Assembly (NCBI RefSeq): GCF_026013365.1
Contig: NZ_JAPDOE010000004.1
Coordinates: 1-64,000 of the forward strand
DNA length: 64,000 nucleotides
Direction: 5' to 3'
Source: Paenibacillus sp. LS1
GTDB taxonomy: Bacteria > Bacillota > Bacilli > Paenibacillales > Paenibacillaceae
Each line of letters opens with the position of its first letter. Position 1 is the stretch's first letter. Under the pieces are notes generated by a model. It ran no database searches. It was not told the DNA's origin and worked only from the letters and a program-made list of their open reading frames with translations. Positions 16,300 to 25,401 of this stretch are shown here, in pieces. The position numbers and the translations under genes were made by a program.

Positions 16300-18315
16300 T
16301 TACAGGTACTCGTTAAACCATCCGGCAATATGCTCCAGACGACGTACCCTCAAGTGAGGATGACCTCCCCGAGACAACTCATGGTTGGCACCTGGGAAAC
16401 GAACAAGCCTTGTGGTCTGCTTGCGCCGTTTCAACGCAATGTATAACTGCTCGGCCTGTTCAATCGGACACCGCAGATCCTGTTCGCCATGTAAAATGAG
16501 CAGCGGAGTGCTTATGTTGCCGACATAAGCGAGCGGAGAATGTTTCCACAGCTTTTCCGTGTCCTCCCATGCGTTACCGCCAATCTGGTCTTCCGTGAAG
16601 AAATATCCAATGTCACTTACGCCGTAGAACGATAGCCAGTTAGAGATGGAACGCTGAGTAACAGCGGCCTTGAAGCGGTCCGTATGTCCAACAATCCAGT
16701 TGGTCATGAAGCCACCATAACTGCCCCCGGTTACGCCCAATCTGGATTCATCGATAAACTCATATTGAGACAGAGCATAATCCACGCTCTCCATGAGATC
16801 GCGATAATCGCCACCACCGTAATCTCCTCGACAGGCGTCTACAAACTGCTGCCCGTATCCGAGGCCACCGCGTGGATTAATGTATACAACAGCGTAGCCT
16901 TGTGCGGCGAGAATCTGGAACTCGTGCATAAATGTAAAACCATACATCATGTGCGGGCCACCATGAATCTCCAGAATGGTCGGGATTTTGACCCCGTCGA
17001 CCATGCCGTGAGGTTTCATAATCCATCCTTGCAGCCGCAGGCCATCTGAGGAATTTAACCAGAAGGTCTCTGGTGTACTGAGGTGGATCTCATCCTCAAG
17101 CTGTGGATTGCTACGAGTGAGTTGAATCGGCTTTATGCCGGAATCTGCCGGTTGTTTATATAGATAGAGGTCACCAGGACTTCGTGTATCGGCAACAGCG
17201 GCAACAATTTGCCCATTTTCCAACTCGGCAAATTGATAAATTTCCCGTTCGTCAGGCAATATATAGTCGGCACTGCTGCCGTCTCGTGCGAATTTGGCGA
17301 TGCGTACGCTACCATGGATCGTCGCTAGACAGAGGATGGATGAACCATCCCGACTGAATACAGGCCCCGTGGTTGTCAGATGTGAACGCATATCGCCAAC
17401 AATGCTGTGATTTAGCTGCACGTCCCAATCGGTGCTTAGACATACGAGTTCACCGCTTGATATCTGAAGGGTGTACAGCTTCACAAGTGTGGCATTTCCA
17501 TAGGAACGGTCACTGGCGAGCAGTGCCAAGGATTTTCCATCCGGTGCGAAAGTCAGTCGGCTGAACGTATATCCTTCCGGGGTTAACTGCTGCACATCTG
17601 TTCCGTCTGCCTTGGCAAGGTAAATATGATTGGTCAGGGTGTAATCGTTATGCTCCTCGCCTTCTTCGGGCATCTGTGCGATCCATGCGATGGATGTTCC
17701 GTCCGGTGACCAGGCATAGTCTCCAACGTCATAATGACCTGTAGTTACCGGGGTTGCTTCCGCGTCCGCGTCGATCGATGGAATGGTGAAAAGATGGGCA
17801 CGTCTTCCGTTCCATAATCCGCCGGCATCTGACTTCATGCGAATCCGGTCTACAACATGTTCTTGCGGTAGTTTATGTTCATCGACTTTAGGATTTGTAG
17901 TTTCTATGTCTTCTTGACTGCTCATATCCACGGATGATTTCACAAGTAAGGTATGACCATCTGGTGACCAGAGCAAGGAACTGACGCCATGTTTCAGGTG
18001 ACTGATTTGCCGTGCTTCTCCGCCATCTGTTGCGATGATCCACACTTGGGATTTACCATCAACCTCCCGTATAAAAGCAAGCTGAGACCCATCTGGCGAC
18101 CAGGCAGGGGAATGATCCTTCTCTCCAGAGGTAAAGGGCCTGTCCTTTTGACTCCCCAGATGCAGCAGTCTTAGGTGAGAACAATAACCGTCACGTGCTT
18201 CATTCGTTTTCCGGCTTACATATACCAGTTGTCCGCCTTGAGGAGACGGAGTCGGATCGTTAACCCATGTAATCTGATAAAGATCTTCCGATGTGATGCC
18301 GCGCTGACTCATCAT
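16300..18315 (-). CDS. S9 family prolyl-oligopeptidase-type peptidase
   Basis: This 671-residue cytoplasmic protein has an N-terminal beta-propeller with repeated PxWSPDG-type blades (for example SPAWSPDGSQLAF, SLLWSPDGHTLLV, YAWSPDGTSIAWI) and a C-terminal alpha/beta hydrolase domain. The triad is visible: S532 in GGSYGGFM, D613 in HGEQDLRCP and H645 in GANHELSRGG. This is the acylaminoacyl-peptidase/dipeptidyl-peptidase group that trims short peptides. The ATG at 18315 is preferred because GGGAGG lies 7 nt before it; an upstream ATG at 18333 has none. It is transcribed alone. Confidence 0.9.
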   Translation of the reverse strand: MMSQRGITSEDLYQITWVNDPTPSPQGGQLVYVSRKTNEARDGYCSHLRLLHLGSQKDRPFTSGEKDHSPAWSPDGSQLAFIREVDGKSQVWIIATDGGEARQISHLKHGVSSLLWSPDGHTLLVKSSVDMSSQEDIETTNPKVDEHKLPQEHVVDRIRMKSDAGGLWNGRRAHLFTIPSIDADAEATPVTTGHYDVGDYAWSPDGTSIAWIAQMPEEGEEHNDYTLTNHIYLAKADGTDVQQLTPEGYTFSRLTFAPDGKSLALLASDRSYGNATLVKLYTLQISSGELVCLSTDWDVQLNHSIVGDMRSHLTTTGPVFSRDGSSILCLATIHGSVRIAKFARDGSSADYILPDEREIYQFAELENGQIVAAVADTRSPGDLYLYKQPADSGIKPIQLTRSNPQLEDEIHLSTPETFWLNSSDGLRLQGWIMKPHGMVDGVKIPTILEIHGGPHMMYGFTFMHEFQILAAQGYAVVYINPRGGLGYGQQFVDACRGDYGGGDYRDLMESVDYALSQYEFIDESRLGVTGGSYGGFMTNWIVGHTDRFKAAVTQRSISNWLSFYGVSDIGYFFTEDQIGGNAWEDTEKLWKHSPLAYVGNISTPLLILHGEQDLRCPIEQAEQLYIALKRRKQTTRLVRFPGANHELSRGGHPHLRVRRLEHIAGWFNEYL

Positions 18316-18710
18316 TGTTTGTCCTCCCACCATGAATTAGAATTGGTTAATTTCCTAACCTTTCCATTTATATTAACGGAAAGCAAGGGACAGGACAATA
18401 TGACTAAGGGTGGGAGGGGGGACTTTTATAACAGCGATCGGAAGGTTGTTCTGTCATCGGAGTGACCCATGTGAAAATTCTTTAGTTCAATTCATTTAGG
18501 TGTGTTAAAGGATTTGCTCGAAGGTTGACGAATCCTAATGTTGAATAACCGCAGAAATGATGAAAAATTGTCTTAATCTAAATGTTTAACATGGGTGAAT
18601 TTGGTTTAATGGACAATGCAATTCCTGTTCTATATTCAGGTATTCGATTCATAGCACTTCGTTTATATATAACACTTATGATTCAGTCGCAATGGAGGAG
18701 GAACGTCACG
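18316..18710. other. Divergent intergenic region
   Basis: This 395-bp space separates the S9 peptidase gene from the STM3941-like gene. It contains one copy of a 60-bp dispersed repeat at 18440-18499. The frame of the next gene is open back to 18582 but only the TTG at 18711 has a ribosome site. Confidence 0.5.
18440..18499 (+). repeat. Dispersed 60-bp intergenic repeat, copy 1
   Basis: The stretch is nearly the same as 59972-60031: both share GGAAGGTT.TTCTGTCATC, GGAGTG.CCC.TGTGAA and TTCTTTAGTT.AATT. About 50 of 60 positions agree by eye. Neither copy lies in a gene. Confidence 0.7.
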
Positions 18711-19268
18711 TTGAACACATCCTATGAGCAGCATGTGGAATATCCAAACCGAAAACGAATGGCGTGGCTTACGGCAGGGGCGGCACTTTTTGTGGCAGCC
18801 GGATTTTTTTTGATTTTTGATGGTTCCTCGGTTACGAATGATTCCATCCTTTCGGGTGTGATAGGTTTTCTTTCCATTTTGTTTTTCGGGCTATGTTTCT
18901 GCTACAGTCTGGTAAAGATGATTAAGAAGGAACCTTCTTTTGTCATCGATGAGGATGGGTTTGTGGATTCATCTTCTTATACCGCAGGAGGAGCAGTGGC
19001 CTGGAGAGACGTTGAGAATATTTTTATGTATGAATTAATGGGACAGAAAATGATCGGGGTTAAACTGCGGGATGAGAAAGCCTTTTTGGATCGCCAGAAT
19101 GGGATGAAACGCAAGTTAATGACGGTCAACAGCAATATGGTCGATGCGACCATCAGCGTTGCCCAAAGTAGCCTCACGTTGCCACTGGATCAATTGTATA
19201 TCATGATGATGAGCCATTGGAGACATGTAAATGATAGCATGATTCATGATTCGTATAGTCGTCATTAG
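18711..19268 (+). CDS. STM3941-family membrane protein
   Basis: The 185-residue product begins with TTG at 18711 after GGAGGAGGA. It has a short polar N-terminus, two membrane helices (about residues 18-37 and 45-66) and a cytoplasmic domain of about 110 residues that resembles a PH-like fold: PSFVIDEDGFVDSS, VAWRDVENIFMYELMGQKMIGVKL and the closing LPLDQLYIMMMSHW. I recognise this as the STM3941 family, whose function is unknown. It lies 44 bp upstream of an aldo/keto reductase and may be co-transcribed with it. Confidence 0.75.
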   Translation: MNTSYEQHVEYPNRKRMAWLTAGAALFVAAGFFLIFDGSSVTNDSILSGVIGFLSILFFGLCFCYSLVKMIKKEPSFVIDEDGFVDSSSYTAGGAVAWRDVENIFMYELMGQKMIGVKLRDEKAFLDRQNGMKRKLMTVNSNMVDATISVAQSSLTLPLDQLYIMMMSHWRHVNDSMIHDSYSRH

Positions 19269-19312
19269 AGAGATCACACTGTCCATAGAGTCTTCAGAAT
19301 GGAGGAATATAG

Positions 19313-20179
19313 ATGATGCATGGTAATGCAACTCGCACGATTCTACTTCCAGATGGAACTGCCCTGCCTGCGATAGGACAAGGCACATGGAACATGGGAG
19401 AGAAGCAATCCAGCCGGGAAGAAGAAGTACGGGCACTGCGTTCCGGTATTGAACAGGGAATGACCCTAATTGATACAGCGGAGATGTATGCAGAAGGCGG
19501 GGCAGAAATTGTTACGGGAAAGGCTATATCGGGCTATCGTGACGAAGTCTTTCTCGTATCCAAAGTGTATCCCCATCACGCGGATCGCAAGCAGATGATT
19601 ACAGCATGTGAGCGAAGTCTCAAGCGCTTAGGAACAGATCGCCTGGATCTGTATCTGCTCCATTGGCGCGGAGGAGTGCCACTTGAAGAGACGGTTCAGG
19701 CTTTGGAACAATTGAAGCAATCCGGTAAAATTCTGCGTTGGGGCGTATCGAACCTGGATACAAGGGATATGCAGGAGTTATGGAGCCTGCCGGAGGGTAC
19801 TCAATGTATGGTGAATCAGGTGTTGTACCATACAGCCTCGCGTGGTATCGAACATGAGTTGCTTCCCTGGATGCGGGAACGACGTGTTCCGGTCATGGCG
19901 TATTGTCCCCTGGCTCAGGGTGGCAGACTTCGAAGTGAATTGTTGGAGCATCCTGTCATTCAGGATATTGCACAGGGTCGAGGAGTTACGACTTCGCAGA
20001 TCGCATTAGCCTGGGTGATCAGGAACGGTGATGTGCTGGCGATTCCCAAGGCGGTACAGCTGAATCATGTGGCAGACAATGCGGCAGCAGTGAACATCGT
20101 TTTGACAAAAGAGGAACTGACCCGGTTGAATGAGGCATTCCCTGCGCCTAAAGGCAAGGTACCTCTAGATATCGTGTAG
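19313..20179 (+). CDS. Aldo/keto reductase
   Basis: A 288-residue NADPH-dependent TIM-barrel reductase. The catalytic tetrad is present: D and Y in LIDTAEMYAEGG, K in VSKVYPHH and H in LYLLHWRG. The cofactor-binding end of the barrel shows AIPKAVQLNHVADN. GGAGGAATATAG precedes the ATG. The specific carbonyl substrate cannot be told; the nearest kin are YtbE/DkgA-like reductases. A strong terminator follows. Confidence 0.88.
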   Translation: MMHGNATRTILLPDGTALPAIGQGTWNMGEKQSSREEEVRALRSGIEQGMTLIDTAEMYAEGGAEIVTGKAISGYRDEVFLVSKVYPHHADRKQMITACERSLKRLGTDRLDLYLLHWRGGVPLEETVQALEQLKQSGKILRWGVSNLDTRDMQELWSLPEGTQCMVNQVLYHTASRGIEHELLPWMRERRVPVMAYCPLAQGGRLRSELLEHPVIQDIAQGRGVTTSQIALAWVIRNGDVLAIPKAVQLNHVADNAAAVNIVLTKEELTRLNEAFPAPKGKVPLDIV

Positions 20180-20240
20180 CTGGCTCTTTTTTATTGGATA
20201 AGCATATGAATAAGATAACAATACGATTAATAAGTTATGC

Positions 20241-20270
20241 AGAGCAGATCTTCACGATCTGCTCTTTTTT
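20241..20270 (+). terminator. Rho-independent terminator
   Basis: AGAGCAGATC (20241-20250), a 5-nt loop, GATCTGCTCT and a run of T residues. Confidence 0.9.
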
Positions 20271-20334
20271 GTATGGATATCAATAGCCGAAGCTTGCCCA
20301 TCCATTGAGCGAATCTAAATTTTAACAATTGGGC

Positions 20335-20383
20335 TTTACAATGCTATATCACTAGTGTACTATGTAACTAACACACCAGTACA
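20335..20383 (+). promoter_or_regulatory. Promoter and operator for ABC module 2
   Basis: TTTACA (20335-20340), a 17-bp spacer and TACTAT (20358-20363) form a sigma-A promoter. The -10 overlaps an inverted repeat TGTACT (20356-20361)-N16-AGTACA (20378-20383), and AGTGTA at 20354 resembles YtrA-type half-sites. Autorepression by the adjacent GntR protein is inferred. Confidence 0.6.
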
Positions 20384-20401
20384 GAGAGGAGCGAGAGCTT
20401 T

Positions 20402-20788
20402 GTGACTATGGAATTTGATAACAACTTACCGATCTACCTGCAGATCATGCAGTACATCAAGAGACAGATTGTAACCGGGACACTTCAGGCAGGTGACAAA
20501 ATTCCTTCGGTTCGTGAACTCGCGGCTGAATTACAGATCAATCCAAATACAGTACAACGGACATTTCAGGAGCTTGAGCGGGAAGAAGTGGTCGAAACCA
20601 AACGTGGTTTGGGCAGATACGTAACCAGTGAGGAGCGGAAGATAATGACGATCAAAAAAGAGATGGCCAGTGAATTGCTGGAACGTTTTCTGACCGGAAT
20701 GCAGGAACTGGGGATTGAAGAACAGGATATCTTATCGATCGTAGCCGATGCCGTTGCGGAAGGAAAGGGAGGAACAACGCATGAGTAA
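20402..20788 (+). CDS. GntR-family (YtrA subfamily) regulator, second copy
   Basis: The 128-residue protein is closely similar in plan to the regulator at 3009: winged helix with PSVRELAAELQINPNTVQRTFQELEREEVVET-type text at about 35-65 and a short helical C-terminus. The start is GTG at 20402 or ATG at 20408; the site GAGAGGAG fits the GTG better. It overlaps the ATPase gene by 8 bp, exactly as in module 1, showing that the two operons are paralogous. It probably controls its own promoter. Confidence 0.87.
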   Translation: MTMEFDNNLPIYLQIMQYIKRQIVTGTLQAGDKIPSVRELAAELQINPNTVQRTFQELEREEVVETKRGLGRYVTSEERKIMTIKKEMASELLERFLTGMQELGIEEQDILSIVADAVAEGKGGTTHE

Positions 20789-21479
20789 CATCCTTGAACT
20801 GAACCAGATTAACAAGACATATGGCAATAAGAAAGCGCTCAGTAATATCACATTGGATATTGCACCAGGGCGAATCGTAGGTCTGCTGGGTAGCAACGGC
20901 AGTGGCAAGAGTACGCTCATGAAGCTGGTTGCAGGTTTGCTGCATCCTACCAGTGGAACGATTCAAGTCACAGGCAAGCCTGTTGGTCTGGAGACGAAGT
21001 CATTGGTTTCATTCATGCCGGATCGCCCATTGACCGAGAAGTGGATGAGAGTGCGGGATGCGATTGCGTACTATCGCGATTTCTATGCTGATTTTGATGA
21101 GGAGAAGGCGCGGGAGATGCTGGACTTCATGAACCTTGTCGAGAGTGACCGGGTACGGCATCTGTCGAAAGGGATGAATGAACGACTACAACTAACACTG
21201 GCGCTCTCTCGTAAGGCTCGTCTGTATTTGCTGGATGAACCGATTGGCGGAGTAGACCCGGTTGCGCGAGGCAAGATTCTGGATGCGATCGTCAAATTCT
21301 ATGATGAAGAGAGTAGTCTGATCATCTCCACGCATCTGGTGAATGATATCGAACGGATTTTTGATGAAGTTGTCTTTATTCGCGAGGGCGAACTGGTGAT
21401 GCGGGAAGAAGTGGAAACGCTCCGGCTGAAATATGGAAAAAGTGTGGATGAGATGTTCAAGGAGGTCTATGCGGAATGA
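20781..21479 (+). CDS. ABC transporter ATP-binding protein (module 2)
   Basis: A 232-residue ATPase with Walker A GSNGSGKS near 39, degenerate signature LSKGMNER near 131 and Walker B LYLLDEP near 151, then H in ISTHLVNDIER. The ATG at 20781 is chosen because GGGAGG lies upstream and it reproduces the 8-bp overlap of module 1; an open extension to 20748 lies inside the regulator gene. It is shorter than the module 1 ATPase by a C-terminal 60 residues. It overlaps the permease by ATGA. Confidence 0.87.
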   Translation: MSNILELNQINKTYGNKKALSNITLDIAPGRIVGLLGSNGSGKSTLMKLVAGLLHPTSGTIQVTGKPVGLETKSLVSFMPDRPLTEKWMRVRDAIAYYRDFYADFDEEKAREMLDFMNLVESDRVRHLSKGMNERLQLTLALSRKARLYLLDEPIGGVDPVARGKILDAIVKFYDEESSLIISTHLVNDIERIFDEVVFIREGELVMREEVETLRLKYGKSVDEMFKEVYAE

Positions 21480-22216
21480 TGACATTATTGAAGTATGACT
21501 TTAGAAGGAACTGGAATACACTGCTGGCTGGGCTAGTTATTTTGATTATCGCTCAAGTGGGGCTTTCCCTTTTCGTGTCTGAGGTCACAGGGATTGTGCT
21601 TGGCATTATGGGTTATGTTGGAGTTGGTGTGGCTATTTATGTGAAAATGATCAAAACATACACGTCCAATATCCGCTCTTATAATCGCCGTCTTTTACCC
21701 GTAACGGGCCTGTCACATGTGTTGTCTCCTTTGATCTTTGGACTACTTTGCGGGTTGGGGTTAGTCATTATTTTTACGACTCATGCCTACATCTATATTT
21801 CAATGAAGCTCAGAATGAACATGGCTAGCAATATTGATCTTTCGGGTCTGCACGTTTCGGATTATATTAGTGTGTTGCTGTTTGGCGCATGGGTTATGGT
21901 ATTCATGACCGTCATCATCTTCCTTTCGATCTCGATTGCAGGCAGCTTCCGTTGGAGAACGGGACCATGGATCGGAATCGTTGCATTCTTTGTCCTCGTT
22001 AATCTGCTTGGCTGGTTGGAGAATATGATTACGACTGGACGCTTCAGTCCAAATGAGATGTTCCGGTATACGGAAGAAAGTACAGGTATTGCAATCACAG
22101 CCAATGGTGTATTATGGTCGGACGGCATGTGGGGAAGCATTGTATTTGAAGTCATTGTGGCGATCATCTTGGTGTGGGCTACCATTTATCTGAACAACAA
22201 AAAAGTTGAAGTCTGA
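21476..22216 (+). CDS. ABC transporter permease (module 2)
   Basis: A 246-residue integral membrane protein with six hydrophobic segments (about residues 17-33, 38-58, 79-102, 131-157, 164-182 and 218-240). It has no large soluble domain, unlike the module 1 permease. Together with the preceding ATPase it would form an ABC-2-type exporter. No substrate motif is visible. A terminator hairpin follows within 30 bp. Confidence 0.82.
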   Translation: MMTLLKYDFRRNWNTLLAGLVILIIAQVGLSLFVSEVTGIVLGIMGYVGVGVAIYVKMIKTYTSNIRSYNRRLLPVTGLSHVLSPLIFGLLCGLGLVIIFTTHAYIYISMKLRMNMASNIDLSGLHVSDYISVLLFGAWVMVFMTVIIFLSISIAGSFRWRTGPWIGIVAFFVLVNLLGWLENMITTGRFSPNEMFRYTEESTGIAITANGVLWSDGMWGSIVFEVIVAIILVWATIYLNNKKVEV

Positions 22217-22240
22217 TGACAGGATAACTTGAACATGATG

Positions 22241-22266
22241 CGAGCAACCAGGGTTGCTCGTTTTTT
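22241..22266 (+). terminator. Rho-independent terminator
   Basis: CGAGCAACC (22241-22249), a 2-nt spacer, GGTTGCTCG (22252-22260), then TTTTTT. Confidence 0.9.
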
Positions 22267-22394
22267 ATATCCGGAAATGTTCCACTTTTTGAATCCAATT
22301 CCATTAATTATACGTAAATAAATATATAGTGTGCACTGGGTGTGAGATGAGGTTAAGAGAACGAAAGGGCACTTGAGGGAAAGGGGAAATCGTT

Positions 22395-22898
22395 ATGGAA
22401 TTATATTTCAGGGATAACTTTTTTAACGCAGGTTACACCGAGATTATGAATCCGAACCAGGAACAGGCCGGGCATCTGGATTTGAAAAGTGTCTTTGGCT
22501 CTTCGCTCGATGTATCGGATAACTCAGGATTGGTCTGCAGCGGCAAATTTCGCATGTTAACGAATCGTTGGGATATCACGGCAGCAGATGGGAGACACCT
22601 GGGTGTATTACGGGCGAGGTTCAGTTTCTTTAGCAAAAAGTATGAATATGACGCAGGATCACGAGGAACGTATGATGTGTCTGCTCCAGCATTTTCGCAG
22701 GAATATGATATAAGTGGCAGTGGTGGACGCATCGTAGCCAGTTTCCGTCGTACCAGTGGATGGTTTAGTTCAGGCGCATTTGTATTAGACAACCAGTCGG
22801 AACAACTGGACACGTATGAATTAATTGCAGTGGTCATGGGTGTGCATGCGATTAATAAAAGACGGAACTCGGCAGCTAGCAGTGGTGGAGCAACGTAG
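22395..22898 (+). CDS. LURP-one-related-like (tubby-fold) protein
   Basis: The 167-residue protein has no signal peptide and no membrane helix. Its alternating beta pattern (YFRDNFF, SLDVSDNSGLVCSGKF, RWDITAADGRHLGVLRARFSFFSKKYEYD, GRIVASFRRTSGWFSSGAFVL) resembles the LURP-one-related/phospholipid-scramblase-like barrel found in several Bacillota proteins of unknown role. The ATG follows AAGGGG. It is a single-gene unit closed by a palindromic terminator. The family assignment is by pattern only. Confidence 0.6.
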   Translation: MELYFRDNFFNAGYTEIMNPNQEQAGHLDLKSVFGSSLDVSDNSGLVCSGKFRMLTNRWDITAADGRHLGVLRARFSFFSKKYEYDAGSRGTYDVSAPAFSQEYDISGSGGRIVASFRRTSGWFSSGAFVLDNQSEQLDTYELIAVVMGVHAINKRRNSAASSGGAT

Positions 22899-22940
22899 TA
22901 CAGGATGATGGGTTCACAGATAGTCTCACAGGAATAGAAG

Positions 22941-22974
22941 AATAAGGTCTGGATGATATCATCCAGACCTTATT
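22941..22974. terminator. Palindromic bidirectional terminator
   Basis: A perfect inverted repeat with AATAAGGTCTGGAT on the left and ATCCAGACCTTATT on the right, with A and T runs outside. It lies between convergent genes. Confidence 0.85.
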
Positions 22975-23077
22975 TGTATATATGGGTCTGCTTTTAATCA
23001 ATAGGCATGGTTAACCCACTCTTACATCATCAATGACCATCGGCTTTCGCAAAAGGTTCCTCTTCGCGTTGGCGGTG

Positions 23078-23914
23078 CTAAACTTCATTCGCGCGTTCGG
23101 AATGCATTTCAGGATCTTTTTGCGCATAACGGGCCAGTGCCTTCGCAGCTGTCTCGGACATTCGCTCCCGCAGCACCGTGTGGTCAGCAATTCGAACCCG
23201 TTTGCCCAGAAAACGCATCTTGGATAAGACATAATCCATCTCATTCCGCGGAACGGTCAGCTCGATCCGATACGTCTGCTGGGCTTCCAGGTACTCAACC
23301 TGTTTTTCGAAGCAGGAGAAGGCATAGAGGATTCGGGACAGCTCCTGATTGAACTCGGGCAGTACTTCGATGGTGATGGTCGTCTTACGTTTCTCCGTTA
23401 TCGCAGCAATTCGGGCAGTGTAGCCCGAAGAGGTATCCGGATCAACCGGTTGGGCTTCCACGGTAACGATGCTGTGCAATTTGGTGGACATGAGCTTGTC
23501 GAAGCGAGGCGCATACCAGAGCACGTACCATTCTTTTTTGACCATGGAATACTCCAGTTTGTATGGGAAGCCAAATTCATCATGGCTCGTTCGTCCATTG
23601 CGGACGCGACCCGTCATGCGAAATCCCTGATGATGTAGAATGATTAGCCGTAACTGTCTAAGCAGTGGGTGGGATACGCTATTTTCTTCGCTTTTGGCTT
23701 TTTCAGTCAGGTTATCCTGAAGGTTCAGGTCCTGCTCACCATTCAGCATCTTGTGCATCTTATCCAACGTTACAGGGCTAAGCGCTTCTCTCGCAGCAGG
23801 GTGATTCAGCATCATGCGAAGCCAGGCCCGTTCCTGTGAGGTCCAGGTGAACAGTCCGGTTTCATTCAGTCGCGTCATCATCTGGTAATTGAACATCTTC
23901 TCGAACAGGTTCAT
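23078..23914 (-). CDS. WYL-domain protein (second of a pair)
   Basis: The 278-residue protein carries a WYL domain around residues 115-185 with the core text KKEWYVLWYAPRFDKL and a C-terminal WCX-like region (IEVLPEFNQELSRILYAFSCFEKQVEY). Its N-terminal part lacks a clear helix-turn-helix, so it may act with its partner. The ATG at 23914 follows GGGGA; it overlaps the upstream WYL gene by 53 bp. WYL domains bind nucleic acid or nucleotide ligands and often control DNA-damage or defence genes; paired WYL proteins such as PafBC act as heteromers. The divergent RNA-repair operon is the likely target. Confidence 0.8.
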   Translation of the reverse strand: MNLFEKMFNYQMMTRLNETGLFTWTSQERAWLRMMLNHPAAREALSPVTLDKMHKMLNGEQDLNLQDNLTEKAKSEENSVSHPLLRQLRLIILHHQGFRMTGRVRNGRTSHDEFGFPYKLEYSMVKKEWYVLWYAPRFDKLMSTKLHSIVTVEAQPVDPDTSSGYTARIAAITEKRKTTITIEVLPEFNQELSRILYAFSCFEKQVEYLEAQQTYRIELTVPRNEMDYVLSKMRFLGKRVRIADHTVLRERMSETAAKALARYAQKDPEMHSERANEV

Positions 23915-25217
23915 AATAATCCCCAATCTCCTTCCATTCCTTGATCATCTCCTGGCGTAGTCTCTGAGGTGCGATTACTTCGCAGCTTGAGCCAAAACTC
24001 CGTAACCACGGTTTGATCTCAGTGGTACCGTTGACCTGGATTTCATAGAGAAAAGTGTGATCCGTTTCGGGTGTAATCTTGCCCCATTGACCTTGCAGAC
24101 GAACCCGATCCAGAATGAAGTTACGCTGACCACGCTCCGGGTGGAAAAAACGAGCTTGAACCGTCACGGTATTCCCCGTATCCACGAGCCAACTGTAGCG
24201 ACTAATGTCGGTCCACTGCTGCTTTAGCTCGAGCATGTATTGCTCTTCTACTGAATCCTGTTCCTCCAACTGTGTTATGCCTTCCATCCGAAATTTCACA
24301 AAGCCGCGCCGGCCCTGATATCCAATCACATACCAACGACCATACTGATGGTCATAGATCACTTCAAGGGGCACGATCCGGTTGGATCGTCCGCCTGCTT
24401 CCCGTTCAAAGCGTGGATTCGTATTCTGTGAACTGTAGCTGGATGGTTTTTTCGGTGAATAGTATAGGAACTGCACACGTTTGCGCTGACGAATCGCACT
24501 AAGCAGCGTGTAGAGATGAGCTTCGTCCAGGATACGAGAATAATAGTGATACTTATAAATATAGGGCTCGGTAGCTTCTTCTTGCGGGAAACTTGCCGTA
24601 ATGGCTTTTTTCAAACTGTCCCGCAATAAATATCCCTGTACGGAAGGAACCTGGGTGTTCGCCATCATATCCACAAAATCATATAACTCCAGCTGTTCCT
24701 CCACTGTCAATTCGGTAAGGACGTCCTGTTGCAAAGCATATCGATACGGTCTGCCACCGGGCTCTTTCCGAATGACTCCAACTTCTTCCAGATACTTCAG
24801 ATCTGAACGGATGGTTTTCTCGTCAGGTAACGCGAGTTCTTCCGGCAGATCAGCGCAGCAGGCGTCCAGCAGTTCCATCGCGGTCAGTGCTTTATGTTGT
24901 AAGGTATGCAAAAGGACAGAAAGACGCTGAACTTCAGTCTCTTTCATCGACTTGGCGCGGAAGAGGAAGAGCAGCATGGGCTCAGCGGATTCTCCGTACT
25001 GGAAGCGGACGAGATCGGCCATTTCCCGGCTTGCTTCGGCACCTGAACGCTGGTCAGTGACGGTCTGCATGATTTCTTTTAGTCTGCGATTGGTTTTATC
25101 AAAGGTATGTACGGATATGCCAAGCCGCTCGGCATACTGTTTACGGTTATATGCACCGCTTGTTAGGGATAACATGCGTAAGAACTGAATTTCTTTGTCG
25201 AAGCTCTCTCTTGCCAT
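23862..25217 (-). CDS. WYL-domain transcriptional regulator (first of a pair)
   Basis: The 451-residue protein has an N-terminal winged-helix region (RKQYAERLGISVHTFDKTNRRLKE, about 24-48), a second HTH-like segment (DEKTIRSDLKYLEEVGVIRKE, about 131-152), a WYL domain near 225-320 (HQYGRWYVIGYQGRRGFVKFR) and a C-terminal WCX extension. AAGGAG lies 9 nt before the ATG at 25217. The two HTH segments and large size are typical of WYL repressors or activators. It is divergent from the Y RNA-Ro60-Hen1-Pnkp cluster and a perfect palindrome lies between them, so direct control of that cluster is inferred. Confidence 0.85.
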   Translation of the reverse strand: MARESFDKEIQFLRMLSLTSGAYNRKQYAERLGISVHTFDKTNRRLKEIMQTVTDQRSGAEASREMADLVRFQYGESAEPMLLFLFRAKSMKETEVQRLSVLLHTLQHKALTAMELLDACCADLPEELALPDEKTIRSDLKYLEEVGVIRKEPGGRPYRYALQQDVLTELTVEEQLELYDFVDMMANTQVPSVQGYLLRDSLKKAITASFPQEEATEPYIYKYHYYSRILDEAHLYTLLSAIRQRKRVQFLYYSPKKPSSYSSQNTNPRFEREAGGRSNRIVPLEVIYDHQYGRWYVIGYQGRRGFVKFRMEGITQLEEQDSVEEQYMLELKQQWTDISRYSWLVDTGNTVTVQARFFHPERGQRNFILDRVRLQGQWGKITPETDHTFLYEIQVNGTTEIKPWLRSFGSSCEVIAPQRLRQEMIKEWKEIGDYYEPVREDVQLPDDDATE

Positions 25218-25291
25218 GAACACTCACTCCTTGTTATCCCTTCATTGTAGCAGGATGAGTGGCAGGTTTCATTTTAAACTTATGAAGATTG

Positions 25292-25312
25292 ACTCCATTT
25301 CAGAAATGGAGT
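25292..25312. promoter_or_regulatory. Perfect 9-3-9 palindrome between WYL regulator and Y RNA
   Basis: ACTCCATTT (25292-25300), CAG, AAATGGAGT (25304-25312). It lies between the WYL start codon (25217) and the Y RNA. A minus-strand promoter ATGAAA-N17-TACAAT sits closer to the WYL gene and a CATAAT -10 candidate (25355-25360) closer to the Y RNA, so the palindrome is well placed as a shared operator. Confidence 0.6.
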
Positions 25313-25401
25313 TGTCGTCATACTTCTGCCATGTTCGTGTGCAGATGTGTGAGGCATAATGAGGTTGTGAAGCGGGGCGGCAACAAGCGCTGTGGATCAA
25401 G

